A stretch of DNA of 64,000 nucleotides from Straminergon stramineum (GCA_963920665.1 OY987265.1:8189001-8253000); one strand, 5' to 3'; counted from the first letter of the stretch, positions 11,790 to 23,333 are shown. Translations and numbers: made by a program. The notes: generated by a model from the sequence alone, not told the origin.

Positions 11790-12246
11790 ATGGACGTCGA
11801 GATGGACACCAATCCGAACACTGAGAAGGGCGAGCTCGCCGCACCTCTCGCTCTGCACCCTCGCATGGCGTTTCGTCCCCACGAGGTCGAGTACCTCCAT
11901 GTTTACCTCCCCGTTTTCCTTCCTGATGAGGACGAAGAAGACGAAGATAACGAAGAAGACGAAGAGGACGAAGAAGACGAGGATCAAGCGCTCGGTGGTG
12001 GGCAAGGACCTGCGCCCGTAATGGCGAATGGTGAGGACGCGGACGCGTGAAGCTGATTGTGAAAATGCAGCAATTTCACTTACATTTCTTAGGTATCAGC
12101 TCTTTGTTTCCACCCTTTCTTTGTCGTTGAAGTGTCCTCATGGGGAGCTTGTTGCGCTAAGAAACTCCGCGTTGTGCGATTGCTTCTGTGCAGGTTGGTG
12201 GTTTACGAAGCGTGGCAGTGGTGACTGGAGCCACGGTTTGGGGTGA
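11790..12246 (+). CDS. Possible small acidic protein (unknown function)
   Basis: ATG at 11790 opens an 86-codon frame to 12050, beginning MDVEMDTNPN and carrying a long Asp/Glu tract (DEDEEDEDNEEDEED) encoded by GAAGAC-type repeats. An alternative splice reading uses the GT at 12031 and the AG at 12192-12193. It joins in phase to a short exon ending at 12246 with the peptide GWWFTKRGSGDW. No domain is recognised. Acidic tracts can arise from purine-repeat DNA, so this may be a chance frame or part of a non-coding transcript. Codon GC is higher than the surroundings, which mildly favours coding. Confidence 0.35.
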
Positions 12247-13350
12247 TGGAACAAGGAGGATTTGCAGTTTAGGGGAGACTTGAATCAAACCAGCACTTGA
12301 AACAGCATACGCTTGCGCTCAATTACAAATCGATTTCATGCTTTGGCCTTTGGCTTTTTTTTATCTCTAAGACATGAGGATACGTAGTAGCTGGTCCTAG
12401 ATTCTGGAGTCCTGGTGGTCATCGTTGCGCTAGGTCCACGCCAGTTCTCGGTCAGTGCCGTTTCCATTTCATCTGACTACTGCGATTATGGAGTTAACAG
12501 AAGTTGGATTTTCAGCTGGCACAGTCGTTTTGGTTGTTGCTTGCTGTTTAATTCCAAGCTTTTTTTCAGACGTATCTCTTCGTCTGTTCGAAGCTGATTT
12601 AATATCATTCTACTTCCCTTCTTCTTCCTTTTCACTTTTCCTGGCATATACCTTTGGCTGCCCTTCTTCTTGTCAACACTTTGGTGTCCTTTTTGAGTAC
12701 CGACGTCTTCAGGTCTTGTACGTGTTCCGTCCTGGAGTTTGCGCTCTCTTCTGTTGCGGTCGTTTCTGGCAAGATTCTAGCACGGTTGTCGTCCTGCAGC
12801 AAGTGGGATCCTCGTCTAAGTTATAACGATCGGAGCTTTGGGTTCTGAAAGTCGCGGAGAATTCGTCTGAGACATGAAACTCTACACTGTACAGGAGAAG
12901 TCTCAAGTCCCTATTATAATCTTCTTCCAGTGCTTGTACTTTTCGTGCTTTGGGGAACAACTGGAAGCTTCCCTGAACAGAAAGCCTAATTTCTTCCCAC
13001 AGTGTACTTTATCTGCTGTGCGTGGTTTCGACGTTTCGACTTTCGACCTGCAATAAGTTACTAGTGGGTCTCTGTGCATGGTTCAGTAGTCAAGTCCATT
13101 CCAACAAATTTTACTCAAAAAATGATACTCCGGAGTAATATTTTGCTTGTAATCAAATTTTGAGGGAATTTTGGAATTTCTCTTTCAAAATTTATAAAAA
13201 AATATTGGTGATAAAATTGGTGAATCTAACCATACAAATGGAATCTAAAAATCATAATCTACAACTTTCATTTGTATATCAATTCCAAAATATGCTTCCA
13301 AATAGCACTTTATAATGATTTTTCTCAAACCGTCAATTTTGGAGATGAAT
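12247..13350. other. Unassigned genic-looking flank
   Basis: Moderately GC-rich and T-rich to about 13060, then AT-rich. A plus-strand open frame runs to 12826, but the peptide is cysteine/phenylalanine-rich with no motif. It may be the 3' transcribed part of the preceding locus. The AT-rich tail ends in a solo piggyBac-like terminus. Confidence 0.3.
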
Positions 13351-13352
13351 CT

Positions 13353-13365
13353 GGACGTTTAGGGG
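13353..13365. mobile_element. Solo piggyBac-like right terminus
   Basis: GGACGTTTAGGGG is followed by TTAA (13366-13369), matching the reverse complement of the CCCCTAAACG-type terminus at 43582. No matching left end was found within about 1 kb upstream, so the element is truncated or its left end has decayed. Confidence 0.5.
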
Positions 13366-13507
13366 TTAAGAGAAAGAGTTTATATTATTCGTCACTTTTT
13401 CATGTATTGGTGTATGGTGGGTGTGCTATCATTTGGGAAGTGTTCTTCGATTGAGATGATGCGACCCCATATCCTATGTTTTAAGGTCACTTTAATTTAC
13501 ATCTTAA

Positions 13508-14243
13508 CCCCTGCTAACCCACATGACCATTTTTTGGTCATTGCCCCCCCCCCCTCCCTTCTCAAATTTTGAGAGTTTTTTGAAATAAAGATATGTTCAG
13601 GAAATAGGCTGCATTATGAATCCAATGGTGGAAGTTTCATCAAATTTCGAGTTAACCTCTACCTTATAGAGTTTTTTAAAGTTCAATGGTGTAGTGTAAT
13701 TCAAGAGTCATTTCTATTTGGTTTAGTTTGGCATGGACTGAAAAGTTAGACAATCAATGCAATTGTTGCCCACCTCAAAAAGTGCATATTTGGGAGCTCT
13801 TGGAGAAGATAAGTGTGCCCATTTTTATTTTTCTTACAAACACTACTCTCATTTTAATGACCCCCATGCATTGCAAGCTCCACCCAAAATTGCAAAATGA
13901 TTGGAATGTTATGAAATTTTCAATGAGCACTCTAAAACTCTCATGTCTTTCACTAAGCACAAAATTTCATCATTTCAAAATATTCTCACTAAGATATGCT
14001 CCTTCAAAGTGCATTTGCCTTGTATTTCTATCGACCCAAATGAAACTTCAAACTTAAATATCTCCTAAACTGTGTGGTCAAATAATTTGAAATTTTTTGA
14101 GGAGCTTACTCTCAATGTGAAATAAAATAACCTAAAATTACATTATATTTGATCTCAAGGAAAAACAAGAAAATATATTTCTCAAGTTCTAGGAAATTAT
14201 TGGCCCATTTGGAAAGTACATTCTCAGCTTGGGTCATTAGGGG
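13508..14243. mobile_element. Diverged piggyBac-like MITE, about 736 bp
   Basis: The left end TTAA-CCCCTGCTAACCCACATGACC pairs weakly with the right end GGGTCATTAGGGG-ATAA. The body contains the internal core seen in related elements: CTCCTAAACTGTGTGGTCAA followed by TTTGAAATTTTTT, near 14060-14100. This supports family membership despite the poor ends. The right target site is decayed (ATAA). No transposase frame. Confidence 0.5.
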
Positions 14244-14247
14244 ATAA

Positions 14248-15786
14248 TAGGATTCACTCGAGCAAGTTATTCACTCAAAGAATTCTTCCCTTTGAACCCT
14301 CTAACATGCTAAATGGGATCCTGACCAATGTTATTGTAGTTTTAGCCTTCAAGGGCTACCCTCCCTTTATGAAATCTAGGGGGACCTTTAATGAGAGGTC
14401 CTAAAAACATGAATCCAAGAAGAAGAGCTCTTTCTTTTGCCTCTTGTATAAATAGCTAGGTGAAGGGGGAAGTGAGAAGATTATAACAAAAATTTCTTAC
14501 TTATGAGTTTTTCCCATCTAATAATGAAGGCGCATAATATTGTCTTTAAAGGATTTTAAAGTGTGAAATTGACTTAAATAACAAGGGAAACTCTCTTATC
14601 TCATTAATTGACACTTCGCTATTTTTTTTAGGTGTTTTTTTATTCATGAAGTGAGTCTTTGCTTTTTGAGGTACATTGTCTTTTGGGTTGTTTGCTTCAA
14701 ACATGTTTATCTTTGGTTAAAGGTTGTAATTTATGACAAAGAAAAAAAGAACACTTAGTTCAACTTCCACTCTTCAAATATCACAACCACCCCTCCAACT
14801 CCATGTGCTTGGTCAAATTAATTTACATAACACAATTCACATGTACCTCTCAAGTTTCAACTACTTCCATTTGTATAGAATACTATAACCTTGTTCTATA
14901 TACCTAAGGGTCAAAACTACAAGTCTTGGGGTGAATTTGTATGGAAGAGTGTCCAATGCATGACCTTCTGACCTTGTAAAGGTAAACAACAACTATATCA
15001 ATTTAATTAATGATCAACAACAAAGCATGATCATTTTCCCACCAATTGGACTCTTTTGTAAACACTCCCAACTATTTTCCATGAATTTCACTCTTTGAAT
15101 TTTCACTCATTGCTTATCAAAACTCTTTGTTTAAAAAAAGGAAGACCTTGTTTTCTAATGTACCTTATCCACTTGAAAAGGAATTGTTCACCTTTGGTTA
15201 ATTATTTGTATCAAATAAAGCTCACCCTCTCTAAAGGAGAAACTATTTCTTGTTCAGTCTCACCTCCATAACTTACCCCTGTGAAGCGGCCCGGCTTTCA
15301 GTTGGTGTGGGCCAAAAGACTCTTTTTTTCCACGCCAACTTTAAAAAAAGGACTAGAGTTCTTTCTCTTTTCATCTAAGGTAGGAGGCTCGAACTCCGTT
15401 TGGGCATTAAGAACTATCCCTACTTTAGCTCTAAAATGGACATGAAATGCTCTTTAAATCAACCTCTATAGTCATTTGAATGGATCAAGGAAAAAAGTGT
15501 AATTTATTGCCAAAGCCAATCATTGTCCTTCCTTTCTCCATTTCTCTTTATGACTTCAAGTGAACAATTTATGGAAGACCTAGTGACATAAATAGGGCCC
15601 TATGACATAACTTATTTGAAAATTCATAAATAATTCATTAATGCTTCAAAAAATATGAAACCACTTGTGTTAAATTCTACATCTATTTCTCTTCGTCTGA
15701 AAAATTAGATAAAACTATTCCCATGAAAAGAAATACATGAAAAAGGTGGACCAGCCCTTGGATGAACGATTTATGAGCCTTCTACC
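14248..15786. other. AT-rich intergenic DNA, no gene recognised
   Basis: Repetitive-looking AT-rich sequence without splice-consistent frames. I see no paired terminal repeats, tRNA-like cloverleaf or tandem array here. It is probably decayed transposon DNA. Confidence 0.45.
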
Positions 15787-15790
15787 TTAA

Positions 15791-16163
15791 CCCATAAACG
15801 CCGATGCGGACGATTTTCGTCCGATGAGGAACAAGAAGTTAATCTGTGGGATGCAGGAATGCATTTTTTCATCCGTTTTTTTTTTAACACAATCGTGGAG
15901 ATGTGCTGCATCATGGAGGGCCAAAAATTGTGTAATTTGGATGCATTCTTATTTTTAAGGAGCATGGAAATTGAGAACAAAGCACGGAAATACCCGTGCA
16001 CGGTGTTAGGTCGTAGGCTGCCCTCCCACAATTTTCATGAGGGCAACGAGAGTTCCCCTTTCTTTGGTACTGTTCATGAACGTGTTTCTCTCCCACGGTC
16101 AGTGCACTATGAACAGTGCTCAGCCCGCCTCTTCCCCGCGGGGACCAGTCCGTCGTTTAGGGG
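15791..16163. mobile_element. piggyBac-like MITE, 373 bp
   Basis: Starts CCCATAAACGCCGATGCGG and ends CGTCGTTTAGGGG. The inverted termini (CCCATAAACGCCG versus CCCCTAAACGACG) differ at two positions and are flanked by TTAA at 15787-15790 and 16164-16167. The first 60 bp (GGACGATTTTCGTCCGATGA, AACAAGAAGTT) resemble the same zone of the elements at 16666 and 32579. This ties it to the short subfamily. No coding sequence. Confidence 0.72.
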
Positions 16164-16167
16164 TTAA

Positions 16168-16661
16168 GCTTAATCACCAATGCTTGATGAGACCCAGAAA
16201 TACTCAGTACAACAGCCAGATGCTTGATATCGTCGTTGAAACCGAGAAAATCTCAATTCATTGGAAAGTGAGCCTGAAAGCGGCAGTTCTGTGATGAAGT
16301 TCCGTCCAGCTTAACTCAAGTTACTTCTTCAGTTGTCCTTCCGTTAGCAAGCTGCCGTGCAACGCTCCTCTCCCCCCTTGCAAGTTGCAGTTGTCCCTGC
16401 GCAACAGTTGACGAAGTACGGTCGGTAATAATCTTCCGGGAGTTGAAGAGAGCGTACATAAGGGGACTAAGTACCTGCAATTAGACTACAGAGCAATTGA
16501 AGTACACACACTGGGTGAACTGGGAGCCATACTTACAACCGGAACTTGCTGTAACTTAACCTCCAGCAGGACGTCTTCAATCTTATACACTGATACCCTT
16601 GGCTTATCAGGAGAGAGAACATTTATCAGTCACAAGTATATATTGTTAACGGAACTGACAA
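16168..16661. other. Spacer between two TTAA elements
   Basis: About 490 bp of mixed composition, somewhat GC-richer than the flanks. There is no recognised exon and no clear inverted repeat. Confidence 0.4.
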
Positions 16662-16665
16662 TTAA

Positions 16666-16887
16666 CCCTTGAATGCCGGGCTGGTGACCGTGGAAATCAG
16701 CCATTTTGGAACAGTGTGACATCATCCACTTTAGAAAAATCAGAAATACTCATTGGGAGTCAAACTATTGTAGAAGATCTTCCCTTTCCACCCCTAATTC
16801 CGAGGATGAATAGTTGCAATTCTGTCCTACACAAGAGAATTTCTTGTCATTCATTGAACAATCATCGTCCATCGCGTCGTTCAAGGG
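16666..16887 (-). mobile_element. piggyBac-like MITE, short subfamily copy 1 (222 bp)
   Basis: Begins CCCTTGAATGCCGGGCTGG and ends CGTCGTTCAAGGG, flanked by TTAA at 16662-16665 and 16888-16891. It is a reverse-orientation relative of the copies at 32579-32792 and 43582-43781. Shared blocks include the reverse complements of GATGATGTCACAC, GACTCCCAATGA and GCAACTATTCATCCTCG. The two ends differ (CCCTTGAACGACG and CCCTTGAATGCCGGG) but keep the CCC...GGG rule. It is non-coding. Confidence 0.8.
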
Positions 16888-16891
16888 TTAA

Positions 16892-17587
16892 CCAAACCTT
16901 GCTTCCCAAGTCCAAGATAACAATTGAATGTTGGCTTTTGCTGCTAGCTAAAGTTCACTTACAGATTGTTTGGAACAATGGTTTACTTTTCTCTTCAGTT
17001 ACTTCTTCGATCAGAGGGATTTTCTTGGGTCACGTCTACAGTAGTGCAATGAGCCAAATGCCGGGGTCGAGCTAAGGGTGAATGTAAAAAAACTCCCCTA
17101 TCTTGTGCTTGATCAATCTCTTTACTACACCTCCCTAGCTAATTTGGGGCCGTAGATTGCAAGTATGAACTCAAAATTTGAAAATTTGAGCATGTGTGGC
17201 AAATAAAAATCCTTTGTTTTCCCCAAGGAGGAAACACAAAGGTAAAATGGTCCCTACATTCGGCTCATTTCATTGGTATAGATGTGACCTTATTGGGGGG
17301 CCCAACATCAGATTGGATGACAACTCATAAGTTATTCCTTTATCAGAAGCTTGCAATGGTGTTCTTGTAGAATACAATACATCTAACCAAAACCAACAAA
17401 CTACTGGAGCAAATGGACACTGTATACTAGAATTGTATATAGAATAGATTTTGAGTGCATTGTTGGAGAGGGGTACTTAGGATATTATTGGATTTCAATG
17501 GTTCTTTAAGGTGGGTACCCCCCAAATTAAAACTTTTTGCTCTTGTGCCCAGTTACTATTATTATACTATTTAAATTTTCATATTTT
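16892..17587. other. Intergenic DNA, nothing recognised
   Basis: Unassigned sequence between MITE-like features. It has no supported exon. G-runs and C-runs (about 17295 and 17516) are noted but not explained. Confidence 0.4.
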
Positions 17588-17620
17588 CTTTGGTGTGTTG
17601 GAGGTTCCAACACACCAAAG
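17588..17620. repeat. Perfect 15-bp stem hairpin
   Basis: CTTTGGTGTGTTGGA, a 3-nt spacer GGT, then TCCAACACACCAAAG: a perfect inverted repeat. It sits about 85 bp before a much larger foldback element. It has no T-run or gene boundary that would explain it. Confidence 0.85.
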
Positions 17621-17706
17621 AACATGATATTTGGCTATTGTATGCAAAAGTTAGGAAAGGTTGAAGTTTTTTTGGTAGGAGTTGTAAAATTGTTTCATCC
17701 ACATAG

Positions 17707-17878
17707 CACAAGAAGAAAATTGTGAGGATTTCAACATAATCAATTTAATGTTTCTATTTTCTATAATGCAAAAAATCAAGTTCAATGTAGATTTTGCATT
17801 GAACTTGGTGTTTTTGCATTATAGAAAATAGAAATATCAAATTGATTGTATTAGAATCATCACAATTTTCTTCTAGTG
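17707..17878. mobile_element. Foldback element, 172 bp, ~80-bp arms, TAG duplication
   Basis: The left arm (17707-17787) and right arm (17797-17878) are near-complementary along their whole length; both contain GAAGAAAATTGTGA, TTTCTATTTTCTATAATGC and AAGTTCAATG. Only about 9 nt of loop separates them. TAG flanks both ends (17704-17706, 17879-17881). The right terminus read inward starts CACTAGAAG. A CACTA-like start plus a 3-bp target duplication suggests a CACTA-type or Harbinger-type MITE. The transcript would form a long hairpin of the size and pairing that can feed small-RNA processing. No protein frame. Confidence 0.8.
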
Positions 17879-18046
17879 TAGGTACATATTGATCGTGGAG
17901 ATGCACACATAGTGTTAATGACAATTTTGGGTCAGTGGTGCATTTGGGAGGCCCACCTCAGAGGTAATACAAGCCTACAACTTACAATAGACCCACAAGA
18001 TTTTGAAATGTGATTCTTCATTGGCCGTTATCAAATGAGATTGTAT

Positions 18047-18365
18047 AAGGTAGACCAACCCAATTCTGTCAGCTTCCTATTTCTACCATCCTATTTTTAG
18101 CCCCATTTCCACCATAAAATTCATCTATATCCATTAATTTTTTGGACAATTTCAATGCATTAATTTCAACTTGGGTAACGTGTCAATTCTTGATTGGTGA
18201 ATATTCAAGCATTAATAGGTACATGGAATGGCAGCTATAGGTTGTTTTAGGATGTTTATGACTCTAGTCTACTAATGGTTTTGTAATTTCAAGCATACCA
18301 CTTTAGAAATTCTTAGAAATTACAGTCTTTTTTGAAAAATTATAATTCCAGTTGGGTTTGATTCA
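18047..18365 (+). repeat. Dispersed repeat G, copy 1
   Basis: From TAAGGTAGACCAACC to AATTATAATTCCAGTTGG, this stretch is collinear with 58752-59055. Shared landmarks are TAAGGTAGACCAACC, GGTTGTTT, TTTATGACTC, GGTTTTGTAATT and GCATACCA. Identity is moderate and the ends carry no evident inverted repeat. It is an old interspersed repeat of unknown class. Confidence 0.65.
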
Positions 18366-19600
18366 TGAAACATGAGCATGCCTCTGAAAAATATGTGCCT
18401 CTCTTGGAGTTGGTCCCAATATACTCAGATTGCAAATCAGGGTAGTAGTAGGCTGGTCTACGGTAGTAGAAACAAAAGCCTGCGCTATAGAAGAAGCCAA
18501 TTAGCTTCAGAATCACATTTCAAAATCTTGCAAGCCAGATGCTTGAACGTTGAGAATTATGTTGTACCAAAGCTCAGTACCAAAGTTGCAAATTGTGGAG
18601 GTAAAATTGCAGGATAGGATACCCAGTATTTTCTTCTTCTTTTATATTATTCTGTTTTACGGTTCCAAGGGTTATCATTATCATAAATAATTTTCTGAAA
18701 TTTATATTAAACACTATAATATAAATAACGGATTTTCTACTATAATATAATATTAGAGTTGGAATCAGAGCCAAAATGAAACTCAAATCAGAATTTGGAA
18801 ATTGAAGAAATAGGACCAAACAAAGAACCTAAATTTGTGAGGGTGGGCTTAGTAATCGATAGTAAGGGCTTGGGGGAACATGGATATGCGACAAAGGAAG
18901 GAATCCAACGCCAACGACAAATGAAGGTGACATCAACAAACCTAATTGTCAACTAAATGAGAATTAGACTAGGAGTTAGGCAATTGGATAAATTAATTTA
19001 CCCTAGAGGCAAATATCCTATGTGAAGGTCAGATTTGAGAGAAAATAAGTCATTTTTGTCAAAAAAAGTGCCACATGTCACCTTGTGAATAGTGTCAAGT
19101 GACATAGATCCTTGAGAATCTGATGTGGAAATTCAATTTCGGCACCTACGCGCCAATAATCCTTCATGTAACATGAAATTTCATTAGTGGTGTAGTAGTG
19201 AGACCAAAATAACTTACTATGGTAGAACCAACCAATACCAACCAAGTCCATGGTCAATACATAGATAATGGGAAATTCAATAGAGAGATGATTGATAAAT
19301 AACCATTAGTTTCTTAGTTTCCCACCACCTTCTAGCCATTATTGTTATGACACATGTGCTTTGTTTTGAGAGCCAAATTAGTCTTTAGATGAGCAATGGT
19401 GGAAGAATCTATGTGTTGGAGATGGGTGTAGGCTAAATTTTGGCTTCTAAAATTCATAACAATTTGAATTTAAAGAAAAAAAATTATGAAAATTTAATAA
19501 CGCCCATCATGTCTATCTCTCTACATGGCAAAAAAATTAACATTGCCTTCTACTACAGATCATGCACAGAATGCATAAGTGGCTGGTAATGCGTGGTTCT
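18366..19600. other. AT-rich intergenic DNA, no gene recognised
   Basis: There is no plausible exon and no paired termini. GC content rises from about 19600 toward the promoter of the LEA-like gene. Confidence 0.45.
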
Positions 19601-19731
19601 ACTATAGTTGGATTGTAAGAAAAATTAAGTTAAGCCCCCCCAAAGAAAGACTGCCACCCATAAGTTATCTCGGATTCTCGGGTCCCATCACTTCGCCGTC
19701 TTCTCCTGCCACTTGCCTCCTTCCGTGGAAG

Positions 19732-19740
19732 ACACGTGGC
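19732..19740 (+). promoter_or_regulatory. ABRE-type G-box upstream of the LEA-like gene
   Basis: ACACGTGGC matches the abscisic-acid response element core (ACGTGGC). It lies in a GC-richer promoter-like stretch, 126 bp before a possible first-exon ATG at 19858 and 1.2 kb before the main coding exon. It suits ABA or desiccation control of a hydrophilic LEA-like protein. This is motif-level inference. Confidence 0.55.
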
Positions 19741-20975
19741 TCGCCAAATGTTACTCTCCTGACTTCGGTCCCGTTCCTCTTCGTTTTCAATTCTCCACAT
19801 TCCTCTATGCGTTTCGATCGTTTTGGTGTCGTTGAATTTTTTGCTGGCAATGGTGCTATGGTGAGGAGGATCACAATCTTGAAGAAATCACTGTCTGGGA
19901 ACCTCACAGCCTCAGTAAGTCTTCTCACAGTTATGCTAAACTGGGTATTCCAGCGTTGGATTTATGTTCTGCACGTGGTATGAGAGTAGAATTGCTGAAG
20001 CAAATGTCCTAATGTCTTCGTTCGTGGGGAAAGAATTGAAATCTACTCAAAAATCTACTTGGGTTGTTCATTCGGGTGGGAAGAGGGTGTTGTATTATCA
20101 GGGAATTGCTCAAAGGTTGGTTGAAGTGTCGAGAGATAAATGTGAGTTTTTTTTCTAATTCCTCACGACAAGGGAGATATTTTCTTGAGATGGCTGGCTT
20201 ACTCCGGTTTTGATGAGCTGATGTTGCCCAATTTTCGAAGTCTTAGGTCAGCGCGCACGGATGAGGGTTTAGAAGTTCAAATTCTCTTGAAATCTTAGAA
20301 GTCACGCCCAGCCCCTTGGGCTGCTTTTTCAGTGTTTTTTGAAAACTGGTGTCCTTGTAAGGGTTTATGGACCAAGAAGCTCAAATTAGGCCTCAAGTTT
20401 GAATCTGACCTCCAGGTTATTTTTAGCACATTTGAGTAGTTCACATCGGGACTTTCTTTAGTTTAATTTCATGCATTTTAAGACCACTACTTGCAGTATT
20501 ATTCACTGATCCTGGTGGTATGAAATTTAGCCTCATCTGAACTATAATTTTCACTGTGTGATTAATCGAATTGGTCATTATAACTCATGGTCTTTCAGGG
20601 ATTGTACTACCCTGTACAGATTTCTTGCTTTCCGTGCGCATATTCTGTGACCAGAGCACCCAACGAGTGCCACATGCTCTGTCGATGCTTTAACCCTAAC
20701 GGTCCATGAAGATCAAATTGGATATCATGTTTTATTAAACAGTTTAGAGTAGGTCATATGGGACTGTCATTTTGTCCAATTCTATTTCTTCATTGACTAA
20801 CACACGCAGTTTTCTCCACTGATTTTAATGACAAAAAAACTGGCCTCTTCGGAATTATACTTTTAGCAACTGGTTTGGTCATTCTCAAACCATGAATCTG
20901 TGGTCCTTTGGGGGTTGATGTGATGTTACCGTGAATGCAGAGGAAAAACACACCCATTTGGATTTTCGTAGAGCT

Positions 20976-21912
20976 ATGGCCGGCATTGCAACCAAGGTGT
21001 GCAAAACCTGGGGAAGGAGTTTAGTGCCTGATCTGCCGAGCCCTGCAGCGGCTTTCTTCGCAGTAAGACATAGCAATGTGGACGCGAGACGGGGCGTGGG
21101 GCCCGTGAAAGGGCCTGAGAATGACCCTGCCACTCGAAGGAGCACTCCCGACGACAGCCGTGCTGATGACGTGCACATGGTTGAGCCCAAGGATGTGACA
21201 AAGCAGAAAGTGGCCCAGGCGCAGGAGGAGCCCTCTGGCTTGCAGGTACCTTGCCCACTCCAAGTCTCCAACCCTAAAATGATACTGAATAATCAAAAAC
21301 AATATTATCGTCAATGCAATTTGTCTGTTGACCCTTATTGTGCTTAGATTTAAGTGATTGTTCACAGTGTTCTTTCGATGTTGTTATGCAAATGATATTT
21401 TTAATTTGCAACTAAACTCTGATCCTTCCGAATTTCATTTTTGATGCCTAGTTTTCAGTATTCAACATAGTATCTTGAATATAACGTTGTGTTTGTCCTA
21501 CTCCGAAATTTTCCTGCATCGACATTACGTGTCCTCGTGGTTAACCCTAATCGTCTCTTTCGATATCAATGCCCATCTGCGGTTGAAGATTCACAGAGCT
21601 GAATATGCCATTAACGTCTTTCTTTTCTTTATTGGATGAAGAATGTTTGCAATGTGATTGTTCAGATTTTGGCATGCTGAATAAGGCCCATGTGTTACTA
21701 GAAATTTGAAGAATGTCTGCATGTGATCCTGCGAGGTCTTGTGGCTCGTATTTTTTCAGGGTGTTTTGTTCCGAATCTCTGTTGACTTTCATTCTTTAGT
21801 AACGGAGAACAATTTTGGTTGCAAACAGGGTAGCAAGTTGATGCCAGGATTTGACTCTCCTGTTAATCCAAATGCTAAACCACAGAGCACGACCGTTGAT
21901 GAAAAGAAGTAG
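20976..21912 (+). CDS. Small hydrophilic LEA-like protein, two coding exons (117 aa), unknown family
   Basis: Exon 20976-21245 (starting MAGIATKVCKTWGRSLV in a strong GCTATGGCC context) splices in phase 0 to 21829-21912, which ends NPNAKPQSTTVDEKK-stop. The first ~35 residues are basic/hydrophobic and could be an organelle-targeting peptide. The rest is charged, Pro/Gly/Asp-rich and probably disordered (DDSRADDVHMVEPKDV, then KLMPGFDSPVNP). This resembles small desiccation or LEA-type plant proteins in character, but I cannot name the family. An alternative start is an upstream exon 19858-19914 (MVRRITILKKSLSGNLTAS), joined to an acceptor AG at 20941-20942, giving 147 aa. An ABRE-type G-box upstream suits ABA regulation. 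Confidence 0.65.
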
Positions 21913-23333
21913 GTGAGAAAAGAATCACTCGGGTTGATTTCCAAAAAAATATTCAATTCTTTATTGTGTGTTAACTCCTCATGAGTCCCCTATTCTATTT
22001 ATGTGTTTGAGGTTATGACAGATGGCATGGTTAGCCCAATTGTACCTGTTACGTAACCTCAAACTTCTCGTTCACTTCTATTGCTTTCCATAATTGTGGT
22101 TCCGAGGATTTACTTTTTACCTAACAATGTTGCCTCATGTAAACCAGGTGCTGATTTTGCGATGTTGTGTTTTGCGATGTTGTGGTCTTCTCTACAATGA
22201 AGAGATGAAGAAGAATGTGGTAAGAATCTGAGGATGAGCAGACATTGAAATAGCGGATAGTCAATAGCGGTTCTCTGTTCATATCAGTGTGTTCTCGGCC
22301 AAGTCAAAGAAAGATGCTTGTGCTGTAAAAACCTAGAAGACTGAAGCCAGATGGAATTTTTGGACAAGTGTTACACGGAATCAATGAAGCGAATGCAAAA
22401 ACCACAATAGTGGAGGTGAGACGTTTCTGTGCATATACAACAGATTGCTGTTAAATTTATGAATAAGAGTTCAATGCTATGTCTCATCAATCGCATTGCT
22501 TGTGCCGTGCTTGTGAAAATTTCCACCTCGAATTTTGTTGAATTATATAGCAAAATATGACATTCAGTTCAATGAGCCCAGAGTAAGAAATTAGGTTTTT
22601 TGTGCACAGACTTCAGCTCATATTATATTTGCATGCGTGTGTGTGGCCTCGTCATATTCGAGTGCTTTGCATATAACTAATCAGGTAGAGGATATTATTT
22701 ACTTGAAGCATATGTAGCTCCGTGATAATGCTCAAGTTGCAAATTGCAAAAAAATACACTCATCTACTCATACACTTGGTAGGGCTTCAATTTTGCAAGT
22801 TGAGTTGCACAGGTGACTCACTGGTGGAGATGGGCTCAAGCCCCTAGCAGTTTTACTATCACATTACAAAATTTGACGAGGTCGAAAGCCCAAACCTTAA
22901 AATATAATTTGGAAGCAACGTTGCTCCTATCAAAGCAGAGCGGAGTCCTCAACTACAAAAGTAGGATTCACTGAGAATTTGTCTGCACTTCCTGATGCCT
23001 TCTGGAGCTCCCACTGTGGGGCAGTTGAATTCCCCTCATCTTCACTTGGAACAAGTAGTTACCCTTCAAAAGGCTTTGTCCACTTGTGTAGTACAGCAAG
23101 AAAGCTAGGCGAGGCTGCGAGGCTTTCTAGCTCTATTCATAGTGTGGCTGCATTGTAGATGAAGCTGAATATTTAATATTGAGGGCAAACGCTCAGTTTT
23201 CAAGTAGCAGCGAACACCATGCATGAGAACTAACTTACTTCATTTGATTGTAGCTTGTGTTGATGTGATGCCTCCTCTCCTTTCGTCCAGAGACAACAAT
23301 ATTTGCAGATGGAGTTGCTGAGTGTTGGCTTCC
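21913..23333. other. 3' flanks between two small genes
   Basis: Probable 3' UTR of the LEA-like gene followed by mixed sequence, then the downstream region of the minus-strand 63-aa gene. Composition is moderately GC-rich around 22900-23320. A short direct repeat TTTTGCGATGTTGTG occurs twice near 22157-22182. No further exon is convincing. Confidence 0.4.

Noticed and set aside
12455..12826. 123-codon plus-strand open frame
   Set aside because: Cysteine/phenylalanine/serine-rich peptide with no recognisable motif and an unconvincing start; more likely untranslated or intergenic T-rich DNA.
20691..21560. TTAACCCTAACGG (20691) and TTAACCCTAATCG (21541) as piggyBac-like ends
   Set aside because: Both point the same way and no inverted partner (AGGGTTAA) is found nearby; the region lies inside a plausible gene and its intron.
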